Assembly (NCBI GenBank): GCA_025144245.1
Contig: JALXXC010000008.1
Location: 62,001-126,000, forward strand
Length of the DNA stretch: 64,000 bases
Direction of reading: 5' to 3'
Source: Corynebacterium sp. p3-SID1145
GTDB lineage: Bacteria; Actinomycetota; Actinomycetes; Mycobacteriales; Mycobacteriaceae
This document shows positions 1 to 8,822 of this stretch, one piece after another. The position numbers and the translations under genes are program-made. Under the pieces are notes generated by a model that searched no databases, had not been told where the DNA came from, and was given only the letters and a program-made list of their open reading frames with translations. Within the stretch, counting starts at the first letter, position 1, and each line of letters begins with the position of its first letter.

Positions 1-645
1 GGCGCGCGCTTTGACATCGGACCCCTGGGCGAACAGGGTGGCGAGTTTTTCGCGGACGGGCCCAGCCTGGGCGGGGTTCAGGGTGCCCAGAACGCGGCCG
101 CCGCAGGTGACCACAACAGTGCGGCCGTGCAGGTGCAGGCCCACAAGCCACTGGCCGGGGGACATCAGCATGGTCTCGGCGGCGGTGAACTCACCATCGG
201 CGACGTGGACGTAGACAGAATCTTCGCCGGGCAGGGTGCCGGGCAGAAGCAGAGCACCCGGCAGCAGGTTGTTGCGCGGAACGCACATGGCGGCGGGGGC
301 GAGCTGCACGACGACGCGGTGGCTGGCGGTGGTGCGGTCGAAGGAGATGAAAGCCTGGGCAGTGGGAACCAGTCCGGCTTCGTGGAGGGTGTCCACACTG
401 CGGTACGGGGCGCGGTCGGAAGCGCTGATCTCGCCGATGATTCCGCCGTGGGCAACGGGCCAGCGCACGCGCCATGCGCCGGTGAGCGGGTCGGGATCGA
501 GCTCGACTGTCGTGTGCAGGGGCTCATCGGCAGCCGGGGTGCCGGCGTTCTCGAAAAGTGTCGCGGCGATGAGGCTGCCGACGCTGAGCTCGGTTCCGCC
601 GCCGAGGGCGGACGGGGCGAGTGGGTAGCGGGGCAGCGGTTCCAT
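1..645 (-). CDS. Conserved hypothetical protein, 3' part cut by window edge
   Basis: An open reading frame on the minus strand starts with ATG at 645 and runs without a stop to base 1, so at least 215 codons are present and the C-terminus lies outside. It opens MEPLPRYPLAPSALGGGTEL and continues as a soluble, beta-rich looking protein with no signal peptide or membrane segment; a hydrophobic patch with VGLHLHGRTVVVTCGG lies near the visible end. Codon use is typical of the region (G/C third positions), which favours this frame over the overlapping frames on the plus strand. I do not recognise the family. It may be a corynebacterial gene upstream of the DUF808/typA neighbourhood, but no function can be assigned. 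Confidence 0.6.
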   Translation of the reverse strand, partial: MEPLPRYPLAPSALGGGTELSVGSLIAATLFENAGTPAADEPLHTTVELDPDPLTGAWRVRWPVAHGGIIGEISASDRAPYRSVDTLHEAGLVPTAQAFISFDRTTASHRVVVQLAPAAMCVPRNNLLPGALLLPGTLPGEDSVYVHVADGEFTAAETMLMSPGQWLVGLHLHGRTVVVTCGGRVLGTLNPAQAGPVREKLATLFAQGSDVKARA

Positions 646-739
646 GGGCCTCGACCTTAGCGCGGGTGCGTCCCCAGCCCGAGTCGCCACTCTGGGGCGC
701 GCGCAAGGGAATGCGGACGGCGGCCTACCAGACGGCGGC

Positions 740-1651
740 TTAGCGGACGGCTTTGCGCACCAGCGAGACGATGCCGAGGACGGCGAAGCCGACGAGGAGG
801 CCCGCCAAGGCGGAGCCGGCGGTGTCCACCAGCCAGCCGAGGGCGCCGCCGCCGACCGCCTCCGCCAGGTGCTCGAGAACGTCGTGCGGCCAGTGCCAAC
901 CGAAGACCTCGTGAAGGCCGCGGATGATCAGGTGGCCGCCGACCCAGAGCATGGCCACGGTGCCGACGATGCCGATGATCTTCAGCACGACCGGCATGCC
1001 GTTGACCAGGGCGCGCCCCAGACCCGGGGCTTTGTCGCGTTCGATCATGCCGAGCCCGATGTCGTCGATCTTGACCAGCAGCGCCACTGCGCCGTACACG
1101 GCGAGGGTGATGAAGATCGCGACTGCGACGAGCACCATGAACTCCACCATCAACGGCTGGTCGGCGACCTCGTCGAGGGAGATGATCATGATCTCCGCGG
1201 ACAGGATGAGGTCGGTGCGCACCGCGCTTTTCACCAGGGCGTCTTCGCCCTGCTCGTCACGGTTGACCGCCTCTTCCTGCTGGTCCTTCTCGTTGTGGAG
1301 GAGCTTATCGGCGATTTTTTCCGCGCCCTCGAAGCACAGGTAAGTGCCGCCGACCATCAAGATGGGCACCAGCGCCCACGGGGCGAACGCGTTGAGCAGG
1401 AGGGCGATCGGGAGGATGATGAGCAGCTTGTTGCGCAGCGAGCCCTTCGTGATCTTCCAGATGATGGGCAGCTCGCGTGCGGGGGTCACGCCGGTGACGT
1501 ACTGCGGCGTGACCGCGGCATCGTCGATCACGACACCGGCCGCCTTCGTCGATGTCTTCGCCGTCATGCCTGCGACATCATCCATGCTGGAGGCGGCGGT
1601 TTTGGCGATGAGGGCGACGTCGTCAAGCAAGGCGAGGAGACCGCCAGCCAT
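740..1651 (-). CDS. DUF808 family integral membrane protein (YedI-like)
   Basis: The product begins MAGGLLALLDDVA and contains DDVAGMTAKTSTKAAGVVID and VTPQYVTG, the characteristic N-terminal pattern of DUF808 (E. coli YedI type). Several hydrophobic segments follow (around ILPIALLLNAFAPWALVPIL and the C-terminal half), giving a multi-pass inner-membrane protein of 303 residues, close to the family size. The start at 1651 is chosen over an in-frame one 26 codons upstream because AGAAAGG lies just before it and because the family begins at this methionine. The molecular role of DUF808 proteins is not established. The gene is divergent from the DUF2218 gene at 1728 and shares a short promoter region with it. 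Confidence 0.85.
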   Translation of the reverse strand: MAGGLLALLDDVALIAKTAASSMDDVAGMTAKTSTKAAGVVIDDAAVTPQYVTGVTPARELPIIWKITKGSLRNKLLIILPIALLLNAFAPWALVPILMVGGTYLCFEGAEKIADKLLHNEKDQQEEAVNRDEQGEDALVKSAVRTDLILSAEIMIISLDEVADQPLMVEFMVLVAVAIFITLAVYGAVALLVKIDDIGLGMIERDKAPGLGRALVNGMPVVLKIIGIVGTVAMLWVGGHLIIRGLHEVFGWHWPHDVLEHLAEAVGGGALGWLVDTAGSALAGLLVGFAVLGIVSLVRKAVR

Positions 1652-1727
1652 ACGCGGACCTTTCTGTTGGGGGGTGTTCAAACAACGAATACTAATCTGT
1701 CCGCGGCGTTTGGGTAGGGTGTGGTCC

Positions 1728-2102
1728 ATGCCGAAAACCGTGACCTCGACCGCGCGCGTGCGACTCGACCGTCCCGCGCGGTACGGGAAGTTGCTGGCCA
1801 GCTATTTTGAGCAGCTTATCGACGCCACTTGGGACCCCGAGACCTCCAAAGGCACGTTCACCTTCCCCGCGGACCGCACCCTTCAAGCCCCTGGAAGCGG
1901 TTCTGCGACTTGTGACGTCATCGGCACCGAGGGGGTGCTCATGCTCAGCGTCGAAGGGGCGGAACCTGCCGTCGAGCGTGCGGAGCGCGAACTGGCGACC
2001 CGGCTGTTGCACCTCGCGCACGACCGAGATGTCGTCGTGGAATTCACCCGCGCTGACGGCTGCCGCGCACGTTTCACCCGCGAGGAGCTGACCAGCGCCT
2101 AG
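1728..2102 (+). CDS. DUF2218 domain protein
   Basis: A 124-residue cytosolic protein starting MPKTVTSTARVRLDRPARYG, with the DUF2218 pattern: an N-terminal T-ARV--DRPARY motif, a central beta section with a conserved glycine turn, and a C-terminal helix ending in a charged strand (VVVEFTRAD). DUF2218 proteins are small, often found near iron-uptake genes in actinobacteria, but their role is not proven. Residues 30-32 (Leu-Ile-Asp) are encoded by the iterated word GCTTATCGACG at 1814-1824. The gene is monocistronic, transcribed away from the DUF808 gene and converging on the DUF402 gene. Confidence 0.8.
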   Translation: MPKTVTSTARVRLDRPARYGKLLASYFEQLIDATWDPETSKGTFTFPADRTLQAPGSGSATCDVIGTEGVLMLSVEGAEPAVERAERELATRLLHLAHDRDVVVEFTRADGCRARFTREELTSA

Positions 2103-2133
2103 GGGGGCACCGGACGCTGTGGGCATCGGGGGC

Positions 2134-2727
2134 CTAGGATGCGGCCGGTGTGAGCTCCACCTCGTCCGCCCAGGTCAATTCGATGCCCTGGGCGCGCAGC
2201 CATTCCATCGCGTCGTCGTCGTGGCGGGTGATGCCCTCGACGGCGTTGAGTGTGGCGTCGATAGCTCTCTCCGCCTCCTCCGCCGTGATCAGGCCCGCGG
2301 ACGTCGCGGCAGCGAGCTCGTCGATGTCGAGCACATCGATCGCCTCGCCCTGGACAGCGACGAGGTCGACGTAGAGGTCGCGGGTGCGCCACACATCGCC
2401 CTCGATGTCGATGTCGGCGATGTCGAAGTAGTAGTCCTGTTCCACATCCACGCCTTCGCGGAAGTGGAAGATATTCGCGCGCAGCTTCAGCTCCGGAAGC
2501 AGCCAGCTCTCCAGGTAGCCGAATTTCGGGTGGTTCGCGCCACGGGCCATGTACAAGCCGAAATCGGTGACTTTGAACGTGTCCACGTCCCTCAGGAAGC
2601 CCTTCGGGTCCGTGTTGGTCTTCGACGTGGTGTCGAATGTCTCCTGCTTCACCGGGTGCAGATCGGGTTGATCCGCGCGGTCCGCCTTCATGCCGTTCAG
2701 CTGCCGTCCGTGAATCTGCTCGTCCAT
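2134..2727 (-). CDS. DUF402 domain protein
   Basis: The 197-residue product carries a DUF402 core in its second half: DVEQDYYFDIADIDIEG followed by DLYVDLVAV and a helical C-terminus. In this superfamily (nucleoside di/triphosphate phosphatases and FomD) the clustered acidic residues bind divalent metal and hydrolyse phosphoanhydrides; here the Asp/Glu-rich strands are present, so a small phosphohydrolase is plausible but the substrate is unknown. The N-terminal 60 residues with HPVKQETFDT are typical of the corynebacterial form. It follows the secreted-protein gene (ending 2765) on the same strand with a 37-base gap, so the two may be co-transcribed. Confidence 0.75.
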   Translation of the reverse strand: MDEQIHGRQLNGMKADRADQPDLHPVKQETFDTTSKTNTDPKGFLRDVDTFKVTDFGLYMARGANHPKFGYLESWLLPELKLRANIFHFREGVDVEQDYYFDIADIDIEGDVWRTRDLYVDLVAVQGEAIDVLDIDELAAATSAGLITAEEAERAIDATLNAVEGITRHDDDAMEWLRAQGIELTWADEVELTPAAS

Positions 2728-2764
2728 AGTGGTCCGTGGTCCGTGGTTCGTGGTTGCCTGGTCT

Positions 2765-3493
2765 CTACTTCACCGTCACGCTCAGCGCCGTCGGGGCGAA
2801 ACCGCAGCTGCGGCCGTCGGTCTTGACTGCCCCGGAGACCACCGCCAGCACCGGGCCGGAACCCGTGTCGGCGACGTTGGAGAGCGTTGCCGGTCCTGTT
2901 GGGTTAATCCCGTTGTTGCGCAGAGGCGTTACACCGGTGCGGAGAGTCGCCAGGTTGACCCAGTGGACATTCATGGCCCCTTGCTGGGGAGATGCCGGTT
3001 TTGTGCCCAAAGCTGTGAACACGAAAGTGGCCTGACCGGCCTTGGGTGCAGGCACCGGGATGCGTGCCGGGCCGGGGACCGCGATCAGCGAGCCCGTCGA
3101 GTTCATGCCCGGCCCCATGCAGTTGGGGGAGATGGTCGGCCACAGGCCCTGGCGGAAAGCCGGGCCGCTTTCCGGCAGTCCAGGGCCGGCGTTGCCACCG
3201 CCGCCGCCGGTGAGGAACGCAAGTCCGGCCAAGAGCGCATCGCGCACCTGCGGAGGTGTGCCGGGGCGGTTGGCGAAGTCCGTGACAGCGCGCTGCACTT
3301 GCGGCGTTGGGCGCCCGAGTGAGTCGACGACATTCGAGGATCCGCCGGCGAGCGCCGCGAGGGAAGTAGGGGCCGGTGCCGGCGCAGCCTGGGCAGGCGC
3401 GGGGGCGGCGGTGGCACCCACGGCTCCCGCTACGAGCGCGGCGGACAGAGTCGCGGAGGCGAAGGCGGTGCGGAGGGGTGTCGCTAACTTCAA
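2765..3493 (-). CDS. Secreted Ala/Pro-rich conserved protein
   Basis: A Sec-type signal peptide is visible: positive LKLATPLRTAF, a hydrophobic core rich in alanine, and a cleavage region around AQA-AP. The mature part (about 205 residues) has two cysteines (SPNCMGPG and RSCGF), suggesting one disulphide after export, and glycine-rich loops. I chose a TTG start at 3493 because AAGGA sits 8 bases upstream; an ATG at 3532 would put 13 charged and aromatic residues in front of the signal peptide. The protein resembles a conserved secreted family of corynebacteria and mycobacteria without known function. No enzyme motif was seen. Confidence 0.75.
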   Translation of the reverse strand: MKLATPLRTAFASATLSAALVAGAVGATAAPAPAQAAPAPAPTSLAALAGGSSNVVDSLGRPTPQVQRAVTDFANRPGTPPQVRDALLAGLAFLTGGGGGNAGPGLPESGPAFRQGLWPTISPNCMGPGMNSTGSLIAVPGPARIPVPAPKAGQATFVFTALGTKPASPQQGAMNVHWVNLATLRTGVTPLRNNGINPTGPATLSNVADTGSGPVLAVVSGAVKTDGRSCGFAPTALSVTVK

Positions 3494-3678
3494 GGATTCG
3501 ATCCTTCGTCGGGGAAAATAAAGCGATAACAATTACAACTCCTGCAACTTTAGTTACGCTGGTCACTTTTGCAACAGCTGTCCAGGGGATAACTGGTTTT
3601 CGGCGTGTGGTCAAGGCGCGATTCTGGACGGGACATGAGAATTTTCGCGCGCGTGTACCTTCGGTATCGCACGCAAAG

Positions 3679-3694
3679 CCCTACCGGAGTAGGG
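3679..3694 (+). promoter_or_regulatory. Perfect hairpin in typA leader
   Basis: CCCTAC (3679-3684), loop CGGA, GTAGGG (3689-3694), followed by TTTAA, lies 56 bases before the typA start. It may be a weak terminator/attenuator or an operator in the typA promoter region; the sequence alone does not decide. Confidence 0.35.
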
Positions 3695-3749
3695 TTTAAC
3701 CGTTCAACTGCCGTGTGCAGTACGCCTATGCAAAGGAGCAGACGAAGAA

Positions 3750-5666
3750 GTGTCGCACCCTGAGTTCCGTAACGTCGCCATCGTCGCCCACGTCGACCAC
3801 GGCAAGACCACTCTCGTCAACGGCATGCTGGAGCAGTCCGGCGCGTTCGGCGACCACGGCGAGGTTGCAGACCGCGTCATGGATTCCGGAGACCTCGAGT
3901 CCGAGCGCGGAATCACCATTTTGGCGAAGAACACCTCCATCCGCCGCAAGGGCGCGGGCAAGGACGGCCGCGACCTCGTCATCAACGTCATCGACACCCC
4001 GGGCCACGCAGACTTCGGCGGCGAGGTCGAGCGTGGCCTGTCCATGGTCGACGGCGTCGTCCTGCTTATCGACGCCTCCGAGGGCCCCCTCCCGCAGACC
4101 CGCTTTGTTCTGGGCAAGGCACTCGAAGCGAAGAAGCCCGTCATCATTTGCGTGAACAAGACCGACCGCCCGGACGCGCGAATCGACGAAGTCGTCGACG
4201 AGGCTCAGGACCTCCTCCTGGAGCTCGGCGCCTCCCTCGAGGACCCCGAGGCCGCCGAGGCCGCCGAGAACCTGCTCGAGCTGCCCGTCCTCTACGCTTC
4301 CGGCCGCGCCGGCCGCGCCTCCTTCGACAACCCGGGCAACGGCCAGCTTCCGGACAACGAGGATCTGCAGCCGCTTTTCGACGTCATCTACGACGTCCTG
4401 CCCGAGCCCTCCGCTGACATCGACGCTCCGTTCCAGGCGCAGGTGACCAACCTCGACTCCTCCTCCTTCCTCGGCCGCATCGCCCTGATCCGCGTCTACC
4501 GCGGCTCCGTGAAGAAGGGCGACACTGTCGCCTGGGTCCACTATGACTCCGAGGGCGAACAGCACGTCAAGAACGTCAAGATCGCCGAGCTGCTGGTCAC
4601 CGAGGGCCTTGAACGCGTCCCCGCCCAGGGCGACGTCATCGCCGGCGACATCGCAGCCGTGTCCGGCATCGACGAGATCATGATCGGCGACACCCTCTGC
4701 AACCCGGAGAAGGTCGAGCCGCGCCCGCGCATCAAGGTCGACGACCCGGCGATCTCCATGACCATCGGTGTGAACACCTCCCCGATGGCCGGCCGCGGTG
4801 GCGGCGACAAGCTCACCGCCCGCCTGATCAAGGCCCGCCTCGACCAGGAGCTCATCGGTAACGTGTCCATCAAGGTGCTGCCGACCGACCGCCCGGATGC
4901 CTGGGAAGTCCAGGGCCGCGGCGAGATGGCCCTGACCGTTTTGATCGAGATGATGCGCCGCGAAGGCTTCGAGCTCACCGTGGGCAAGCCGCAGGTGGTC
5001 ACCAAGGAGATCGACGGCAAGACCTACGAGCCTTATGACCACATGGTCATCGACACCCCGGCCGAGCACCAGGGCGCCGTCACCCAGCTGATGGCCAACC
5101 GCAAGGGCCAGATGACCGCGATGGGCAACGCAGGTTCCGGCGACTGGGTCCGCATGGAATTCGACGTCCCTTCCCGTGGCCTCATCGGCTTCCGCACGAC
5201 CTTCCTGACCGAGACCCGTGGTGCCGGCATCGCCAACTCGTACTCCATCGAGCACCGCCCCTGGGCAGGCGAGATCAAGGGCCGCCCGACCGGCTCCCTC
5301 GTTGCCGACCGTTCCGGCCAGGTCACCTCCTACGCACTGATGCAGCTCGCGGACCGTGGCGAGTTCTTCGTCGAGCCCGGCGCGGAGACCTACGAAGGCA
5401 TGGTCGTCGGTGCGAACAGTCGCGACGAGGACATGGACATCAACATCACCAAGGAGAAGAAGCTGACCAACATGCGTGCCGCTTCCGCGGACACGACGGT
5501 CACGCTGGCCAAGGCGAAGTCCCTGTCCCTCGACGAGGCAATCGAGTTCTGCGACGACGACGAGTGCGTCGAGGTCACCCCGGAGGTCATGCGTGTTCGT
5601 AAGGTCATCCTCAACGCGACCGAGCGCGGCCGCGCACGTTCCCGCGCGAAGCAGATGAACAAGTAG
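3750..5666 (+). CDS. typA: Translational GTPase TypA/BipA
   Basis: A 638-residue ribosome-binding GTPase of the EF-G family that acts in ribosome assembly and in stress and cold adaptation. All G motifs are visible near the N-terminus: AHVDHGKTT (G1), RGIT (G2), DTPGH (G3) and NKTD (G4). These are followed by the EF-G-like domains II, III and V and the TypA-specific C-terminal domain (GVVGANSRDEDMDIN-type region, here MVVGANSRDED). The length is normal. Translation starts at GTG 3750, set by AAAGGAG at 3732-3738. Synteny typA, lpqW, mshB matches the actinobacterial arrangement. Residues LLIDASEG contain one copy of the iterated 11-mer (4064). Confidence 0.97.
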   Translation: MSHPEFRNVAIVAHVDHGKTTLVNGMLEQSGAFGDHGEVADRVMDSGDLESERGITILAKNTSIRRKGAGKDGRDLVINVIDTPGHADFGGEVERGLSMVDGVVLLIDASEGPLPQTRFVLGKALEAKKPVIICVNKTDRPDARIDEVVDEAQDLLLELGASLEDPEAAEAAENLLELPVLYASGRAGRASFDNPGNGQLPDNEDLQPLFDVIYDVLPEPSADIDAPFQAQVTNLDSSSFLGRIALIRVYRGSVKKGDTVAWVHYDSEGEQHVKNVKIAELLVTEGLERVPAQGDVIAGDIAAVSGIDEIMIGDTLCNPEKVEPRPRIKVDDPAISMTIGVNTSPMAGRGGGDKLTARLIKARLDQELIGNVSIKVLPTDRPDAWEVQGRGEMALTVLIEMMRREGFELTVGKPQVVTKEIDGKTYEPYDHMVIDTPAEHQGAVTQLMANRKGQMTAMGNAGSGDWVRMEFDVPSRGLIGFRTTFLTETRGAGIANSYSIEHRPWAGEIKGRPTGSLVADRSGQVTSYALMQLADRGEFFVEPGAETYEGMVVGANSRDEDMDINITKEKKLTNMRAASADTTVTLAKAKSLSLDEAIEFCDDDECVEVTPEVMRVRKVILNATERGRARSRAKQMNK

Positions 5667-5673
5667 TGCCGGG

Positions 5674-5707
5674 CTACTGCGGCAGGCTTTCCGGGCCGAT
5701 GCAGTAG
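5674..5707 (+). promoter_or_regulatory. Inverted repeat before lpqW-like gene
   Basis: CTACTGC at 5674-5680 is mirrored by GCAGTAG at 5701-5707 with an inner GGC/GCC pair. It lies between the typA stop and the next start and could be a typA terminator stem without T-run or an operator. Confidence 0.3.
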
Positions 5708-5718
5708 CATTGACCCTC

Positions 5719-7503
5719 ATGCGCACCCCCAGTTGCAGAGCTACAGCGGCGAGGATTCTCGCCCCGGTTCTCGCGCTGGGGGTGTTGTCGTCGTGCTCTG
5801 CGAACCCGGGTCCGCCACCGATCGTGGAGGAGACAGAGGCGACTGAGACGTCCACCACCACGGCCCAGCCGGCGGCGCGTACGAAGGCTAATGTGGGCGT
5901 GCAGCCCCTGCGCAACGGGTTGAACCCGCACCTAGTTGCGGATGAGCTCTCCACGGTGCGCGACGTCGCCGAGCTCACGTTGCCGAGCGCGTTCGGCGCC
6001 GGTGGCATGAACGAGGACTTGCTCGTGTCCGCTGATGTCGTCGACAACGCCGGGGACGCCGCGGAGCCCGACGCCCCCGCGATGACCGTGCGCTACGTCA
6101 TCGACCCGGCCGCGCAGTGGTCCGATGGCAGCCCGGTCACGGGGGCGGATTTCGTGTACCTGTGGCGCGGGATGACCTCCACGCCGGGGGTCGTCGACCC
6201 GGCGGGCTACCGGGCGATCCGCGATGTGCGCGTGAGCGGCGCGGGAGGCAAGACAGTCGACGTGCTTTTCGACGAGCCTGTTACCTCCTGGCACGACCTC
6301 TTCAATTACCTCCTCCCGTCGCATTTGCTGGATTCCCGTGCGGAGGATTTCGCCACCGCGCTCGCCGACACGATTCCGGCGTCCGCCGGGCATTACATGG
6401 TGGACAAAGTCGACCGGGGCGCCGGCGTGATCGCGCTGAAGCGCAACGACCGGTTTTGGGCTCCGGACCCGGCGAATATCGACCTGCTCACGCTCAATTT
6501 CGTCCGGCCGACGGAACTTGCCGCGGACCGCCTGCGCTCCGGCCAACTCGCCTTCGTCGACCACGTGCCGGGGGAGACGTCGTGGGATGCGTACTCGCTG
6601 ATTCCCGGCGCGCAGCTGCGCCTCGAGGAAGGTCCGCGCGAGCTCGGTGTGACCATGTCTGTGGATTCGCCGATCCTGGGCTCCAAAGATGCGCGTCGGG
6701 AGCTTGCATCGCTTATCGACGTCCCCCTCATCTCCCGCATCGCCGCCGGCCGCACGAGGGACCTCGCCGCAGCCGACTCCACCCAGCCCTTGGACGGAGA
6801 GCCGGAGGCCCTGCGCAAAGCCGCGGCCGAGTCGGGCCCGCTGCGCATCGCCGCCGACCCACGCGACAGCCAAGCCATGCCAGCTGCACGCGCTGTGGCC
6901 GACCTCCTCGTGGGCAAGGGCATCGACGCTGAGGCGGTGGCTCTGGATGCCACCGAGACCGCTTCCCGCCTGCGCGCCGGCACGGTGGATGCTGTGGTTG
7001 GATGGTCCATCGACGGCGGTGCCGCCATGTGGGCGAGCAGGATCCAGTGCCCGCAGGAGGACACTGATTTCGCGGCGGGTAACCTGAGCGGCCTTTGTCT
7101 CCCGTCGACACGCGGCATGGCCGCCAATATTCTCTCCGGGCGCATCCCAGCAACCGAAGCGCGCGACACCGTCTCCGACACGCTCCGCCGCGAGGCTGTC
7201 TGGGTGCCCGTGCTTTCCGAGCGGCGCATCATGGTCCTCGGCACCGGCATCACCGGCCCGGACCCCGACCTCCAGAAATGGGGCAGCGGTGTGGCCGGTG
7301 CCGCCCAGTGGACCGCCGAACGCACCCCTGAAGAGACTGAAGAGACCGACACAGAGTCAGACAAAGACAGCGACACCACTGAAGACCGTGACCGTGCACG
7401 CAAGCGCAACGAGACCGAGGAGGACAGCCCCGCAAATGACCGCAGCGACAACCAGCCAGACTCCGGTACCGAATCCAGCACCGAATCCGGCGACGGACAG
7501 TGA
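5719..7503 (+). CDS. lpqW: LpqW-like lipoprotein, solute-binding protein family 5
   Basis: A 594-residue lipoprotein: signal peptide with lipobox LSSC (Cys25), a Ser/Thr/Glu linker, then a peptide/nickel-binding (SBP family 5) fold recognised by QWSDGSPVTGADFVYLWR and the two-lobe layout. Position between typA and mshB matches mycobacterial lpqW (Rv1166), which influences phosphatidylinositol mannoside and lipoarabinomannan synthesis and is not known to serve an ABC importer; no transporter genes are adjacent here either. The last ~55 residues are an unusual highly acidic, Thr/Ser/Asp-rich tail. ATG 5719 is preferred to a TTG three codons upstream. One iterated 11-mer encodes Leu-Ile-Asp at 6711. 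Confidence 0.85.
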   Translation: MRTPSCRATAARILAPVLALGVLSSCSANPGPPPIVEETEATETSTTTAQPAARTKANVGVQPLRNGLNPHLVADELSTVRDVAELTLPSAFGAGGMNEDLLVSADVVDNAGDAAEPDAPAMTVRYVIDPAAQWSDGSPVTGADFVYLWRGMTSTPGVVDPAGYRAIRDVRVSGAGGKTVDVLFDEPVTSWHDLFNYLLPSHLLDSRAEDFATALADTIPASAGHYMVDKVDRGAGVIALKRNDRFWAPDPANIDLLTLNFVRPTELAADRLRSGQLAFVDHVPGETSWDAYSLIPGAQLRLEEGPRELGVTMSVDSPILGSKDARRELASLIDVPLISRIAAGRTRDLAAADSTQPLDGEPEALRKAAAESGPLRIAADPRDSQAMPAARAVADLLVGKGIDAEAVALDATETASRLRAGTVDAVVGWSIDGGAAMWASRIQCPQEDTDFAAGNLSGLCLPSTRGMAANILSGRIPATEARDTVSDTLRREAVWVPVLSERRIMVLGTGITGPDPDLQKWGSGVAGAAQWTAERTPEETEETDTESDKDSDTTEDRDRARKRNETEEDSPANDRSDNQPDSGTESSTESGDGQ

Positions 7504-7504
7504 C

Positions 7505-8392
7505 ATGACCCGCCCGCGACGCCCCGAACGCGACCTCGTCGGTCTGCGCGTCGTCGCGGTCCACGCGCACCCGGACGACGAGTCCATCTCCACCGGCGGC
7601 GCGCTCGCACACCTGGCCCGCCGGGGCGCAGATGTCCTCGTGGTCACCTGCACCCTCGGCGAGGAGGGGGAAGTGATCGGGGAGACCTACCAGGGGCTCG
7701 TCAACGACGAGGCGGACCAGCTCGGCGGGTTCCGCATCCACGAGCTCACCCGGGCCCTGCACATCCTCGGCGCGCGCGGCGAATTTCTCGGCGGCGCCGG
7801 AACATACCGCGACTCCGGCATGGCGGGCTCACCCGCGAGCCGCAACCCTCGCGCATTCGTGAACTCCGGTGACCACGCCGTGAACGACCTCGCCGCCATT
7901 TTCCGCCGCGAAGCTCCGCAGCTCGTGCTCACCTACGACGAGAACGGCGGCTACGGCCACCCGGACCACATCCGCGCCCACGAGATCACGCACCTTGCCG
8001 CCAAGCAGGTCGACATCCCCCGCATCCTCTGGGCCGCGCGCCTGCGCGAAGAACTCGAGGCCAACATCGCCGACGACATCCCCGCCGGCTGGACGCGCCC
8101 CGCGCCGGGTCAGCTCGACGCCGTCGACGTCACCGACACATGGGTCGAGATGAACGACGTCGAACACGCCGCCAAGACCGAGGCCATGAAAGCGCACGCG
8201 ACGCAGATCTGGATCGCCGACGGCTCCCTCACCCACACCAACCCCCACTCCGCCACCGCCCGCGGCCCAGTGACCACCTACGCCTTGTCCAACCTCATCG
8301 CGCAGCCCATCATCCGCCGCGAGCACTACCTCCTCGGCGCAGGCCTGCCCTTGGAGCACGGCGCCGACATCGCCAGCGGACTGCCGCTGTGA
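7505..8392 (+). CDS. mshB: Mycothiol deacetylase MshB
   Basis: This zinc enzyme deacetylates GlcNAc-inositol to GlcN-inositol in mycothiol biosynthesis, the thiol redox buffer of actinobacteria. The PIG-L/LmbE fold is evident: AHPDDE (zinc ligands His and Asp) near the N-terminus and GYGHPDH (third ligand and catalytic region) in the middle. The 295-residue length agrees with the family. ATG 7505 lies one base beyond the lpqW-like stop, so the reading is probably coupled; longer in-frame extensions would run into the acidic tail of that gene and look like shadow translation. Confidence 0.95.
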   Translation: MTRPRRPERDLVGLRVVAVHAHPDDESISTGGALAHLARRGADVLVVTCTLGEEGEVIGETYQGLVNDEADQLGGFRIHELTRALHILGARGEFLGGAGTYRDSGMAGSPASRNPRAFVNSGDHAVNDLAAIFRREAPQLVLTYDENGGYGHPDHIRAHEITHLAAKQVDIPRILWAARLREELEANIADDIPAGWTRPAPGQLDAVDVTDTWVEMNDVEHAAKTEAMKAHATQIWIADGSLTHTNPHSATARGPVTTYALSNLIAQPIIRREHYLLGAGLPLEHGADIASGLPL

Positions 8393-8778
8393 CAACCCCG
8401 CAGCCCCACTCCCGCCGCCCCGTCACCCGGACGCAGTTCCGACCCGGGGAAGCCCGCACCGGCCTCACATGGTTGAGCGCGGGGGCGGGGATGGCGGGGC
8501 TGGTGGAGGTGGCGTCGATAAGCAGTGCCTACGGTGTTCCCTCGATCCTCGCCGCGGCGGGCCTCGGGGCGGTATTCACGCGCACCGCACTGCTCTGGGT
8601 GGGCAAACACACACTCCGCGCGCTCGTGCCGCTCATTGCGTGGCTGTGCGTGTTCGTGCTGCTCGCTCTCGGACCCGAAGTGACCGCCACGCTTATCGAC
8701 GAACATAAGATTCGCAGCGCAATCCTGCTCGCCGCCGCATGTGGTGGGGGCGTGTGGCCCATCGTGGCGCGGAAGTGA
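8389..8778 (+). CDS. Small conserved membrane protein
   Basis: A 129-residue protein with about four predicted membrane helices (around GLTWLSAGAGMAGLVEVA, ILAAAGLGAVFT, ALVPLIAWLCVFVLLAL and ILLAAACGGGVWPIVA) and a positively charged N-terminus. The GTG start overlaps the mshB stop by four bases (GTGA), so it is translationally coupled to mshB. A gene of this type sits between mshB and fdxC in corynebacteria; function unknown. It contains two exact copies of the iterated 11-mer only 177 bases apart and in opposite orientation: 8513-8523 read as Ala-Ser-Ile-Ser with a rare ATA codon, and 8691-8701 read as Leu-Ile-Asp. Confidence 0.8.
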   Translation: MTTPQPHSRRPVTRTQFRPGEARTGLTWLSAGAGMAGLVEVASISSAYGVPSILAAAGLGAVFTRTALLWVGKHTLRALVPLIAWLCVFVLLALGPEVTATLIDEHKIRSAILLAAACGGGVWPIVARK

Positions 8779-8822
8779 CATACTGATGTGAGAATTTTCG
8801 TCATAAGGAGTGACAGGAGTCC

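Noticed and set aside
1..660. Plus-strand open frames (127-660, 236-628) in the first 700 bases
   Set aside because: The minus-strand frame 645-1 has natural codon use and protein-like composition; the plus-strand frames are its antisense.
3726..6047. 773-codon minus-strand open frame across typA
   Set aside because: Antisense of typA; long only because of high GC and few stop codons.
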